From positions 1 to 37,278 of the forward strand of contig JANYEY010000024.1 in NCBI GenBank assembly GCA_025359685.1: a stretch of DNA of 37,278 nt, read 5' to 3'. Source of the DNA: Sphingomonadaceae bacterium. GTDB lineage: Bacteria > Pseudomonadota > Alphaproteobacteria > Sphingomonadales > Sphingomonadaceae. This document shows, in pieces, positions 7,171 to 14,805 of the stretch (its first letter is position 1; every line of letters starts with the position of its first letter). A program made the translations under genes and the position numbers. The notes below the pieces were generated by a model. The model was not told the origin of the DNA. It saw nothing but the letters and a program-made list of their open reading frames with translations, and did not search any database.

Positions 7171-10100
7171 GAACCTGTCCTGCTGTCTGAATGCTGAATG
7201 TTGCCGCTCTTCGGCGAGGTCGGAGCCGCCGCGGGCACCACGGCGGGCGGCGGCGCGGGCGCTGGGGGCATGGGTTCGCCCGGCATCGGCGGCGCGCCCG
7301 GGATCAGCCCCAGATCGCGCGGGTCCTTCACGTAAGACGGATCGTAGAGCGAACGGAACGAGCTGAACAACCGGTGGAACGGCCCTTTGATCGAAATATT
7401 GAAGCGGATCGGCAATCTGGCGAAGCGCTGAGTGAGGAATTTGCGCTTGGCTCCCTGCCCTTGGCTGATGCCGTCAATCCGCATCTTGGTCACGATCTCG
7501 CCGTCAAGCCGCCCCTGCAACGCCACTTCCATGTGCTTGAAATCAAGGCTGCGCAGCGCCTGGAAGGCAAAATTGCCCATGGTCGACAGGTCCTTGTAAG
7601 TCAGCTCACCGACGTAGGAGATGTTCCCGCCTGGATCGCGCGAGACGAGGATCCCGTTTTCGATCCGTCCGCCGTTCTGGTCAAACACCAGCGGCAGTTC
7701 ACCGTCGAACGTACCGCTGGCCGAGATGTTCGACAGGTTGAGCCGTGAGACGAATTTTTCGAGATTAAGCGCGCGCACCTTAATGGTGAGGCGCCGCGTT
7801 TCGGACGCACCGATGACGAAGCGGGTCGGCGCCAACTCGAGCGAACCGTCGATGTAGGGCCACTTCGCGCCGTTGACCACGAGCAGGTGGCCGGGTTCGA
7901 GCTGGAATGAAACGTCGCCGTCGTTGACTTCGATCCCAGGGTTGATCGACGCAACATGCAGGGTTTGGTTGGGCGATGTGACCAAGGCCAGCAGATCGCT
8001 GAAATGGACCGTCCCGCGCACCCCTTTGACCGGGCCGAACAGCGCTCCGAAATCGAAGTTGTCGGTTTTGAAGTCACCCGAACTGGTCACGCCCCGGGGG
8101 TCCCAGTCGATCCGGCCCCGGCCATAGACCGTGCCCAGCGCTTCGCCGATCACGCCTTGCGTGAAATAGGTGAGCTTGCCCGGCTGGAGCTTCTGATCGA
8201 ATACGATGCCCGGAACCAGCAGGTCGGCATGGCCGCTCGCGACATCGAGATCGTGGACGATCCTGGCTTCGGTCACCACGCGGTCGCTGGTCGGCTCGCG
8301 CAGCAGTGCGTCGGCGGTGAAGGTGGTGGAAACCAGACTTAGCGTGGCATCGCGGGCGATCAGCGGATAAAACCGCGCCTCCTTCTCGGGCAGCCGGTCC
8401 TTGACCGTCAGGCTGGCCCCGCTGACATCGAACCGCTTGCCCGAAAAACGCCAGTTGCCCGCCGCATTCAGGACATCGAGCGGGACTGCGAAGAGCTTCA
8501 GCTCGGTATCGCCAAAGGTTCCGATGATATCCCTGCCAATCATGGCATTGAGCTGCGCAATCCTGAGCGTCGACGGCCCCGACAGCGGACCGAACGACAC
8601 ATCGATGCTCTTGGCCACCAGCGCGCCGGGCCAGGCCATGCCAACTGCGCCGCTGCGTAAGCGGATTGGCGTACTGCCCAGCGTGCCGTTGAGCGCAAGG
8701 CCCGCGGTGCCCGCAGAGACCCGGGTGCCGCGTGCGTCGCTGCGCACAATCGCGCCGCCCGATCCGGGGCACAGCGTCAGCGACTGGCCGGCCAGCGTCA
8801 GGTTCGAAATGCTCAAGCGGTCGAACCGCACCGGGGTGCAGCGGTGCAGCGCTGACAGCCCGCCTGTGGCGGACCAGTTACCCTCAATCGGCAGCACCAG
8901 ATTGTCCACCCTGCCCCCTGGCAGCGCGCCGCTGGCCAAGGCGCGACCGGCGAACCCGATTGCCCCGCCGGGCAGTTGCACCAGCTTGAGCACGGGCAAG
9001 GCAATCATGGCATCTCCGGCGCGATAGGGGGCGAGCACCAGCGAGGCGATCCCGCTGCCGCTGCCGCGCCGTTCGAATCGCCCTTCAATCTGCGGCAGAC
9101 CCGGCCCATCGCTGAGCAGGTTGCCCGCAATGATCGGTCCGCTTTTGCCGCCAAATGTTACCGACACGCGCGACAATGCCGCCAGCCGTGCGCCCGATCC
9201 GCCGCGCCACAATGCACCGGGCAACGTCAGGCTGGTCAGCTGGCCGGACTGGCGCAGCTGGTACGTCGCGGCAAAGCTGCAGCCCGGTGCCTCGCGCAGC
9301 AATGTGCGGTGCAACTGCGCGGCCAGCGGTGCAACGAGCGTGCCCTGTCCCGATCTCTCGATGCCGGCGAGCGTGGTTTCGAGCCCGTGGCCCGGCGACA
9401 GGCCAGCCGCCTTCAGCGCGCCCTCACTGCTGAAGCTCGCCATCTGGTCATGGCTGCGCGCCTGACCTTCGAGTTCGAGCGAAGCAGCTTTGACCCCGCT
9501 GGCGGCGAGGCCCTGCCCCTTCAGCTGGTAGTCCAGCACCACATCGCCCTTGGCGAGGGTGAAGCGGCCCGCACCGGTACTCCGCTCAAGCCGGTTGCCG
9601 GCATAGTCGAGTGCGCTGCTATCGAGTGCGTAAGTCCCATCGGCCCCGTCGAACGCGGGATTGAGCGTGGCGACAACGCCCAGCGTGGCATTGCGCAGCG
9701 CGAGTTGGCTCTTGCGGCAATCGAGCGATTTCAGCCGCAGCGGCCCGTCGAAGCTGGTTTTGGCCGAAGCGGTGGTAACCTTGCCAAAAGCGCTCAATTG
9801 ATGCGCGGTGCATTGGCCCAGTTGCAAGTTCGGCGCGATCGCCGCGAGCGTTCCTGCAAAACCGCTGCGCAGGTTGCCGCTGCCATCGGCCTTGAGCCCA
9901 ATGGCACCCGATGGGGTATCGATCCGCCCCCGGCCGTCGATCAGCACCAGCGCGAGGTCCGGCAAGCCCTTGGTGCCGCCCTTGTTCGCATAGATGACCT
10001 TATCGAGCGAACCGAAGCTGACCTTGCCATCCACCCAGCGGCCATGGAGCCGCGGGCGCAGCAGCGTCACCTCGCCAATGGTGGGTAGGCCGAAGGTCGG

Positions 10101-10406
10101 GACTATGCGAACCTCGGCGCGCTCGATGGTAAGATCCGGGTTCGCGGGATCGCCGATCACGATATCGGTCAACACTTCGCGGGTCGGGCCGATCTGCTCG
10201 ATCTTGTAAGTCACCGGCAGGCCAAGGTCGGCCAGACTGCGGTTGATTACCTTGTGCGCGATATTGTCGCGAGCCAGCCACAGACCCAGCAGCGTCGCAC
10301 CCAGCAGCGCGACGACCACGGCAGCGATCCGCCAACGCCGACGCTGCCAACGCGGAACGCGCGGGACCGGCGGGTCTTCCAATTCTTCTCGGTCGGCACC
10401 GGACAT
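7167..10406 (-). CDS. ydbH: YdbH-like AsmA-family intermembrane lipid transport protein
   Basis: YdbH is a large AsmA-like protein. In E. coli it works redundantly with TamB and YhdP to move phospholipids from the inner to the outer membrane. The 1079-aa product has a short basic cytoplasmic N-terminus, one membrane anchor (WRIAAVVVALLGATLLGLWL, residues about 26-45) and then a long beta-rich periplasmic body. The body carries repeated short strands such as ITDIVIGDPANPDLTI-type segments near the start and NISYVGELTYKDLSTMGNF-type segments near the end. The latter belong to the conserved C-terminal YdbH domain (about residues 780-1040). The tail is Pro/Ala-rich. The ATG at 10406 is chosen because AAGGG lies 9 bases upstream; a longer start would overlap radC's leader. 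It is the first gene of the operon and divergent from radC. Confidence 0.85.
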   Translation of the reverse strand: MSGADREELEDPPVPRVPRWQRRRWRIAAVVVALLGATLLGLWLARDNIAHKVINRSLADLGLPVTYKIEQIGPTREVLTDIVIGDPANPDLTIERAEVRIVPTFGLPTIGEVTLLRPRLHGRWVDGKVSFGSLDKVIYANKGGTKGLPDLALVLIDGRGRIDTPSGAIGLKADGSGNLRSGFAGTLAAIAPNLQLGQCTAHQLSAFGKVTTASAKTSFDGPLRLKSLDCRKSQLALRNATLGVVATLNPAFDGADGTYALDSSALDYAGNRLERSTGAGRFTLAKGDVVLDYQLKGQGLAASGVKAASLELEGQARSHDQMASFSSEGALKAAGLSPGHGLETTLAGIERSGQGTLVAPLAAQLHRTLLREAPGCSFAATYQLRQSGQLTSLTLPGALWRGGSGARLAALSRVSVTFGGKSGPIIAGNLLSDGPGLPQIEGRFERRGSGSGIASLVLAPYRAGDAMIALPVLKLVQLPGGAIGFAGRALASGALPGGRVDNLVLPIEGNWSATGGLSALHRCTPVRFDRLSISNLTLAGQSLTLCPGSGGAIVRSDARGTRVSAGTAGLALNGTLGSTPIRLRSGAVGMAWPGALVAKSIDVSFGPLSGPSTLRIAQLNAMIGRDIIGTFGDTELKLFAVPLDVLNAAGNWRFSGKRFDVSGASLTVKDRLPEKEARFYPLIARDATLSLVSTTFTADALLREPTSDRVVTEARIVHDLDVASGHADLLVPGIVFDQKLQPGKLTYFTQGVIGEALGTVYGRGRIDWDPRGVTSSGDFKTDNFDFGALFGPVKGVRGTVHFSDLLALVTSPNQTLHVASINPGIEVNDGDVSFQLEPGHLLVVNGAKWPYIDGSLELAPTRFVIGASETRRLTIKVRALNLEKFVSRLNLSNISASGTFDGELPLVFDQNGGRIENGILVSRDPGGNISYVGELTYKDLSTMGNFAFQALRSLDFKHMEVALQGRLDGEIVTKMRIDGISQGQGAKRKFLTQRFARLPIRFNISIKGPFHRLFSSFRSLYDPSYVKDPRDLGLIPGAPPMPGEPMPPAPAPPPAVVPAAAPTSPKSGNIQHSDSRTGS

Positions 10407-10474
10407 TGCACCACCCTTGCGCGAGGTGCCTGGGAAAGGCAATGAATTGCGGGTCAGCCGCCAAGGGGAAACGC

Positions 10475-11167
10475 GTGACCGCATCGAACGATCCGCCGGA
10501 TTACGGCACCGGGCACCGGGCCCGGCTGCGCGCGCGGCTGCTCGGCGGCGGGGCAGAGGCCTTGGCCGATCACGAGCTGGTCGAATACCTGCTGATGACC
10601 GCGATCCCGCGCAAAGATGTGAAACCGCTGGCGCACGACCTGCTCAAGCGCTTCGGCGGCCTCGCTGGACTGTTCAACGCCGATCCGCGGGCACTCGCCA
10701 GCCACAAGGGCATGGGCGAAACCAGCGCCGCCGCGCTCAAGATCGTCGCAGTCGCGGCGCGGCGTATGGCGCGCACGGGCTTGCAGGAAGCACCGGTGCT
10801 CGGCAGCTGGCAGGTGCTCATCGACTATCTGACGATCGACATGGCGCACCTCAATCACGAACGCGTGCGGGTGCTGTACCTCGATACCAAGAACCGCCTG
10901 ATCCTCGATGATCAGCTGAGCGACGGCACGCTCGACGAAGCCGCGATCCACCCCCGCGAAGTGGTCAAAAAAGCGCTCGAACTCGGCGCTTCGGCGCTGA
11001 TCCTGGTGCACAATCATCCTTCGGGTTCACCCGAACCGAGCCGGGCGGATGTGCAGATCACCAATAAGATTGCGGAAGCCGGGCGGCTGCTGGGCATCAC
11101 CGTCCACGACCATGTGATCATCGGCAGGGAAGGCCACGTCAGCCTCAAGGCCAAGGGGCTGATCTGA
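10475..11167 (+). CDS. radC: RadC family (JAMM/MPN+) protein
   Basis: RadC-like proteins carry a metalloprotease-type JAMM domain; despite the name, a direct DNA-repair role is not established. The 230-aa protein has an N-terminal helix-hairpin-helix-like region (LLKRFGGLAGLFNADP...LASHKGMGETSAAALK). The JAB domain follows with VHNHPSGSPEPSRAD, giving metal ligands H179, H181 and D192. The GTG at 10475 is chosen because AAGGGGAAAC sits just before it; an upstream ATG at 10442 is possible but has no ribosome-binding site. It is divergent from ydbH with about 68 bases between starts, and its stop overlaps the next start as TGATG. Confidence 0.92.
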   Translation: MTASNDPPDYGTGHRARLRARLLGGGAEALADHELVEYLLMTAIPRKDVKPLAHDLLKRFGGLAGLFNADPRALASHKGMGETSAAALKIVAVAARRMARTGLQEAPVLGSWQVLIDYLTIDMAHLNHERVRVLYLDTKNRLILDDQLSDGTLDEAAIHPREVVKKALELGASALILVHNHPSGSPEPSRADVQITNKIAEAGRLLGITVHDHVIIGREGHVSLKAKGLI

Positions 11168-11871
11168 TGTGCGTGGCCGCGATCGCGTGGGCCGCGCATC
11201 CGCGCTGGCGGCTGGTGGCGATCGGCAACCGCGATGAATTCCGCGCGCGGCCGACCGCGCCGCTGGCGGCGTGGGACAATGGGATCATCGCGGGTCGTGA
11301 TCTTGAAGCGGGCGGGACCTGGCTGGGGGTCCACCCGGCGGGCCGCTTTGCGCTGGTCACCAACCTGCGGACGTCGGGCTATCCTCGGCAAGGCCTCGCG
11401 TCGCGCGGCGCTTTGGTCACGGACGGGCTGCTCGGCCGGTCGCCCCAACCAGTCCCGGCGCGCAATCCGTTCAACTTTTGGCTGGCCGCTGGGCACGTGC
11501 TGCGCTTCACCAGCAATCACCCCGAATGCACCGAGCACGACCTCCAGCCGGGCGTGCACGGACTGTCGAACGGCGCACGCGGTGACCGTTGGTTCAAGAC
11601 TGCACGGCTTGAGGACGCGCTGGCCGCATGGCTTGAGCGCGATCAGCCGGTGGAACGCCTGTTCGCTGCCCTGCGCGACGAAACGCCGCAAAGTCCGGAC
11701 CCCGAAGACGCGTTCTCGCCGGTTTTCATCGCCAATCCGGCTTACGGCACGCGTTGCTCGACCGTGGTGTTGGTCGATGACGAAGGTAGGGGACGGATCA
11801 TCGAGCGCAGTTTCGATGCACGCACTGCGCTAACTGGCGAAGTCGCGCTGGACTTCGCCTGGCCCGTCTAG
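11167..11871 (+). CDS. NRDE family (TANGO2-like) protein
   Basis: The 234-aa protein begins MCVAAIAW and has the signature NRDE at residues 21-24 followed by FRARPT. GGTWLGVHPAGRFALVTNLR follows, all diagnostic of the NRDE/TANGO2 family. Family members begin Met-Cys, which suggests an N-terminal nucleophile Cys2 after Met removal. The biochemical role in bacteria is unknown; the human relative affects lipid and haem metabolism. The start overlaps the radC stop by one base, so it is probably co-transcribed with radC. The final TAG overlaps the TAG of the convergent glycosidase gene in the palindrome CTAG. Confidence 0.85.
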   Translation: MCVAAIAWAAHPRWRLVAIGNRDEFRARPTAPLAAWDNGIIAGRDLEAGGTWLGVHPAGRFALVTNLRTSGYPRQGLASRGALVTDGLLGRSPQPVPARNPFNFWLAAGHVLRFTSNHPECTEHDLQPGVHGLSNGARGDRWFKTARLEDALAAWLERDQPVERLFAALRDETPQSPDPEDAFSPVFIANPAYGTRCSTVVLVDDEGRGRIIERSFDARTALTGEVALDFAWPV

Positions 11872-13313
11872 GCGTAAGTCGCCGCCAGCAAATGCGAGCG
11901 CTCATTCGCCACCTTGACCACCAGTTCGCCGAAAAGCCCGTTGACCCAGGCGAACCACTTGCGGGTGAACTTCGCGGGATCGTCCTGATCGAAGGCCTCG
12001 TGCATAAAGCCGGTCCCGGCGTGGCTGGCGCGCAGGGTCTTGAGCGCGCCTGCGATCACCGCATCGTCGTCGCTTGAAAGGGCGCGCACGATGATCGACA
12101 TCGGCCAGACCTGCCCCTCGCCGATATGCGGCCCGCCGACACCGGCGGCGGCCTTGCCGGAGAAGAACCAAGGATTGGCGTCGCTCCAAACCGCATCGGC
12201 GGTTGCGCGCCACAGCGGGTTGTCCACGCGGACGCAGCGCAAGTATGCGAGGCCCAATAAGCTTGGCACATTGGCATCGTCCATGAACAAGTGGTTGCCG
12301 TAACCGTCGGTTTCATAAGCGAAGACCTGGCGACCGTCGGGCAGGACCATGGTGCCGTGCTTGTAGACCGCCGCCTCGACCTCATCCGCCAAGGCACGGG
12401 CTTCATCGGCGAATGCGGCGTCGCGCAGCACTCCATCAGCAAGTGCTGCAAGCTCGCGCAGGGTCGCCACCGCGAACAGGTTGCCGGGAATGTTGCAGGG
12501 AAAGGTGCAGGCATCGTCCGAAGGGCGGAAGGCGGAATGGATCAGCCCGGTCTTCTTCGTCGGCACGCCCACCCCGGCCAGTGTCGTCTCGGTCGGTTGG
12601 TCGCTGCGCCGCTGGAACCGGTAGGGACCGACCCCGCTGAAGCGCTGCTGGGTTTTGAAGGTGGCGACGATCGCCTTGGCCGCCGCCGCGAAGGTCGCAT
12701 CGAACGGCTCGCTATCGCCGCTCACCTGCCAGTAATCGCAAGCCAGCCGCAGCACGTAACACAGCGAATCGACCTCCCACTTCCGCTCGGCGACCCCCGG
12801 TTTCATCTCGGTCCGGTCGACCTTGGCCCAGTCGAGGTTCGACATGGCGGCCGGATCGCGCATGAAGGCATTGGCGTAAGGATCGATCAGCACGCATCGC
12901 GCGTGGCGGCGGATCAGGCCGCGGAACAAGCGCGTCAAGTCCGCATCTTGCTTTGCCAAGTGCAGATAGGGCCGCAGTTGCGCCGCCGAATCGCGCAGCC
13001 ATAGGCAGGGAATGTCGCCAGTAATCACGAATGCGTCGGGAAGTCCCTCGGCCTCACCCATGAACACGGTCGTATCGAGCGTGTTGGGCAGACAATTCTG
13101 GAACAGCCAGGCCAGTTCCGGATCGGCGATCAGCGCAGAAACCCGCGCAATCTCAGCCTCAACCGCCTTGCTGACAAGGCGCCGCGCGGCAGGATCGGGG
13201 CGCTGGGATGGAAACATCTTGGTGACCTCCTGCGCGCGCAGCCGGCGCGGCATCAACAGCAGCGCGGCCCAGGCGGCGATGAACGAACGGCGATGGAACT
13301 GGGCGCTCTGCAC
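11868..13313 (-). CDS. glycoside hydrolase family 125 protein (exo-alpha-1,6-mannosidase type)
   Basis: GH125 (formerly DUF1237) enzymes are metal-independent inverting exo-alpha-1,6-mannosidases. The 481-aa protein shows family segments in order: NTLDTTVFM, DIPCLWLRDSAAQLRPY, WEVDSLCYVLRL, GLIHSAFRPSDDAC, ETDGYGNHLFMDDANVP, GPHIGEGQVWPMSI, GTGFMHEAF and KWFAWVNGLFGEL. From the GTG at 13313 there is an RRSF twin-arginine-like signal peptide with the core IAAWAALLLM, so export is likely. No Shine-Dalgarno precedes this GTG. An ATG at 13217, past the signal, has a strong GGAGGTCACC upstream, so a cytoplasmic form cannot be excluded. No other glycan-degrading genes are nearby. Confidence 0.88.
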   Translation of the reverse strand: MQSAQFHRRSFIAAWAALLLMPRRLRAQEVTKMFPSQRPDPAARRLVSKAVEAEIARVSALIADPELAWLFQNCLPNTLDTTVFMGEAEGLPDAFVITGDIPCLWLRDSAAQLRPYLHLAKQDADLTRLFRGLIRRHARCVLIDPYANAFMRDPAAMSNLDWAKVDRTEMKPGVAERKWEVDSLCYVLRLACDYWQVSGDSEPFDATFAAAAKAIVATFKTQQRFSGVGPYRFQRRSDQPTETTLAGVGVPTKKTGLIHSAFRPSDDACTFPCNIPGNLFAVATLRELAALADGVLRDAAFADEARALADEVEAAVYKHGTMVLPDGRQVFAYETDGYGNHLFMDDANVPSLLGLAYLRCVRVDNPLWRATADAVWSDANPWFFSGKAAAGVGGPHIGEGQVWPMSIIVRALSSDDDAVIAGALKTLRASHAGTGFMHEAFDQDDPAKFTRKWFAWVNGLFGELVVKVANERSHLLAATYA

Positions 13314-13414
13314 TGCCCGCGTGGTGGCGTGGTTCGGGCGGGTTGTCGAGATGGATCGAATTCCTTTCTTGAATCGGGCGTGATACGAACATTCAAAATC
13401 AGCGGGAGAACCTA

Positions 13415-14101
13415 ATGCCCACCCAGCCGCCCGACGGCATTCACCACATCGCGATCATGTCCGCCGACATGAAGGCGCAGCTGACATTCTTCACGCAGGT
13501 GCTGGGCTTCCCGCTGGTCGGGCTGTTCGACATGCACGGGGTGCCGGGCGGCAAGCACGCCTTCCTCAAGATGGCCGATGACAGCTTCTTCTCGGTAGTC
13601 GAACTGGACGGCGTGGCGGATATCCCGTCGACCATCGGCATCACGCACTCAGGCACCGGGGCAGGCAAAAGCGCCGCCGGAACCATGCAACACATCGCCT
13701 TCCGCGCACCCGACGAGGCCGGTCTCATCGCGCTGCGCAACCGCATCCGCAGCCACGGTGTCCCCGCGATCGGCCCAATCGGGCACGGCTTCTGCAAGTC
13801 GATCTACTTCGCTGGACCCGAGGGGCTGACGCTGGAAGTATCCACGCAGATGACCCCGCTCGATCCGGCGCGCTGGGTCGATCCCAAGGTGCTCGAGGCC
13901 TGCGGGATTTCGGGCAAGGAGGCCGAGGCGATGCTCAACCCAGCGCCGTGCAAGGCGGCAGAGCGAGTAGCGCAGCCGGCTTACGATCCAGCGGTGCCGA
14001 ACATCGCCTATCCGCCCGAAGCGCTGAAACACATCCTCGCTACATCCGACGAAGCGATCACCGCGCAAGGTAGCTACAACGAGCCGCCGGTGGCGGTTTG
14101 A
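13415..14101 (+). CDS. VOC (glyoxalase/dioxygenase superfamily) protein
   Basis: The 228-aa protein has a vicinal-oxygen-chelate fold in its first 140 residues. GIHHIAIMSADM (metal-ligand His near residue 11) opens the first beta-alpha-beta unit. MQHIAFRAPDEAG opens the second. GPEGLTLEVSTQM supplies the typical Glu ligand. About 80 residues follow that have no clear domain (many Pro and Ala). Substrate is unknown; candidates include ring-cleavage or lyase members. The ATG at 13415 follows GGGAGA by 6 bases. It is divergent from the GH125 gene, with a shared intergenic space of about 100 bases. Confidence 0.82.
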   Translation: MPTQPPDGIHHIAIMSADMKAQLTFFTQVLGFPLVGLFDMHGVPGGKHAFLKMADDSFFSVVELDGVADIPSTIGITHSGTGAGKSAAGTMQHIAFRAPDEAGLIALRNRIRSHGVPAIGPIGHGFCKSIYFAGPEGLTLEVSTQMTPLDPARWVDPKVLEACGISGKEAEAMLNPAPCKAAERVAQPAYDPAVPNIAYPPEALKHILATSDEAITAQGSYNEPPVAV

Positions 14102-14160
14102 GAGGAAATTTGTTTACCGGTTTCGTATAGAATTCAAGGTATCAGCGGGAGCCTCTAGCG

Positions 14161-14547
14161 ATGAGCCTTGGACAGAAACCGATTACCTGGGGTGCGTTGG
14201 GCGCGTTGACCTTCGGGCTTTCACACGGATTTGAAGCCGTTGGCGATACCGCTTTCGCCAAGGGCGACAGCGGCACCGCATTGGTCTTTCACCTGCTCGC
14301 GCTTGCCCTGCTGATCGGCGCCATCGCCTGCGGCGTGATGTTCCTTCGCGCTCTGGTCCGCAAGCAAGGCCTATTCGGCTCCAACAAGGAGAACCCCAAG
14401 CGCACCGCGCAGGTGTTTGAGGAGATTCAACGCCCTGACGAACCGTTCGATCCCGATGCTGCGCTCGCCAACTACCTCACGAAGCGCGATCAATCTCCGC
14501 GGCCTGCCACGCCGCCGACGAAGGGCTTCGGGCGTCGAGTATCTTGA
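14161..14547 (+). CDS. small membrane protein of unknown function
   Basis: I do not recognise this 128-aa protein. It begins with a moderately hydrophobic segment (ITWGALGALTFGLSHGF, about residues 8-24). A clear membrane helix follows (LVFHLLALALLIGAIACGVM, about 41-60), then a basic cytoplasmic stretch (LRALVRKQG). The polar tail has EIQRPDEPFDPDAALANYL and ends basic and Pro-rich. GGGAG lies about 10 bases before the ATG. It sits 59 bases after the VOC gene and could be co-transcribed with it. Codon use looks like that of its neighbours. No function is proposed. Confidence 0.7.
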   Translation: MSLGQKPITWGALGALTFGLSHGFEAVGDTAFAKGDSGTALVFHLLALALLIGAIACGVMFLRALVRKQGLFGSNKENPKRTAQVFEEIQRPDEPFDPDAALANYLTKRDQSPRPATPPTKGFGRRVS

Positions 14548-14805
14548 TTATTGCTGAGCTGCATCCGGGGCCGACACAAGCGGTTAGGACGACCTGCTTT
14601 CCTACACTTGCGCAAACTGCCACACTCACGCCAACCCGCTCATTCTCAGCTTCGATTCTCATTTGATCGACCGCGTCCGCGGTTCCTCCCCTCGGCGCTG
14701 CGGCATGGTTTTGGTGTAAACTTAGTGTGACCTTTCACCCGCTACCCTTGCCTTCCGCCCCCCCTCCCCCTAGCGGCTCCACCATCTGACAAACAGGAGT
14801 CGAAC
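14548..14805 (+). other. intergenic region before purB
   Basis: This 258-base spacer is less G+C-rich than its surroundings in parts and has no gene that can be supported. It holds the 28-bp element at 14708-14735, a pyrimidine-rich stretch (14740-14770) and the purB ribosome-binding site ACAGGAGT just before 14806. Confidence 0.6.
14708..14735 (+). repeat. 28-bp shared element, copy 1
   Basis: The sequence GTTTTGGTGTAAACTTA followed by GTGTGACCTTT matches the reverse complement of 26896-26923 at 26 of 28 positions. Read on the minus strand it contains two 11-base half-sites in tandem, GGTCACACTAA and GTTTACACCAA. It lies about 70 bases upstream of the purB start, a fitting place for an operator. 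Confidence 0.6.

Noticed and set aside
8976..10088. Plus-strand open frame of 370 codons across ydbH
   Set aside because: It is antisense to ydbH, whose anchor, beta-rich body and coupling to ynbE support the minus-strand reading.
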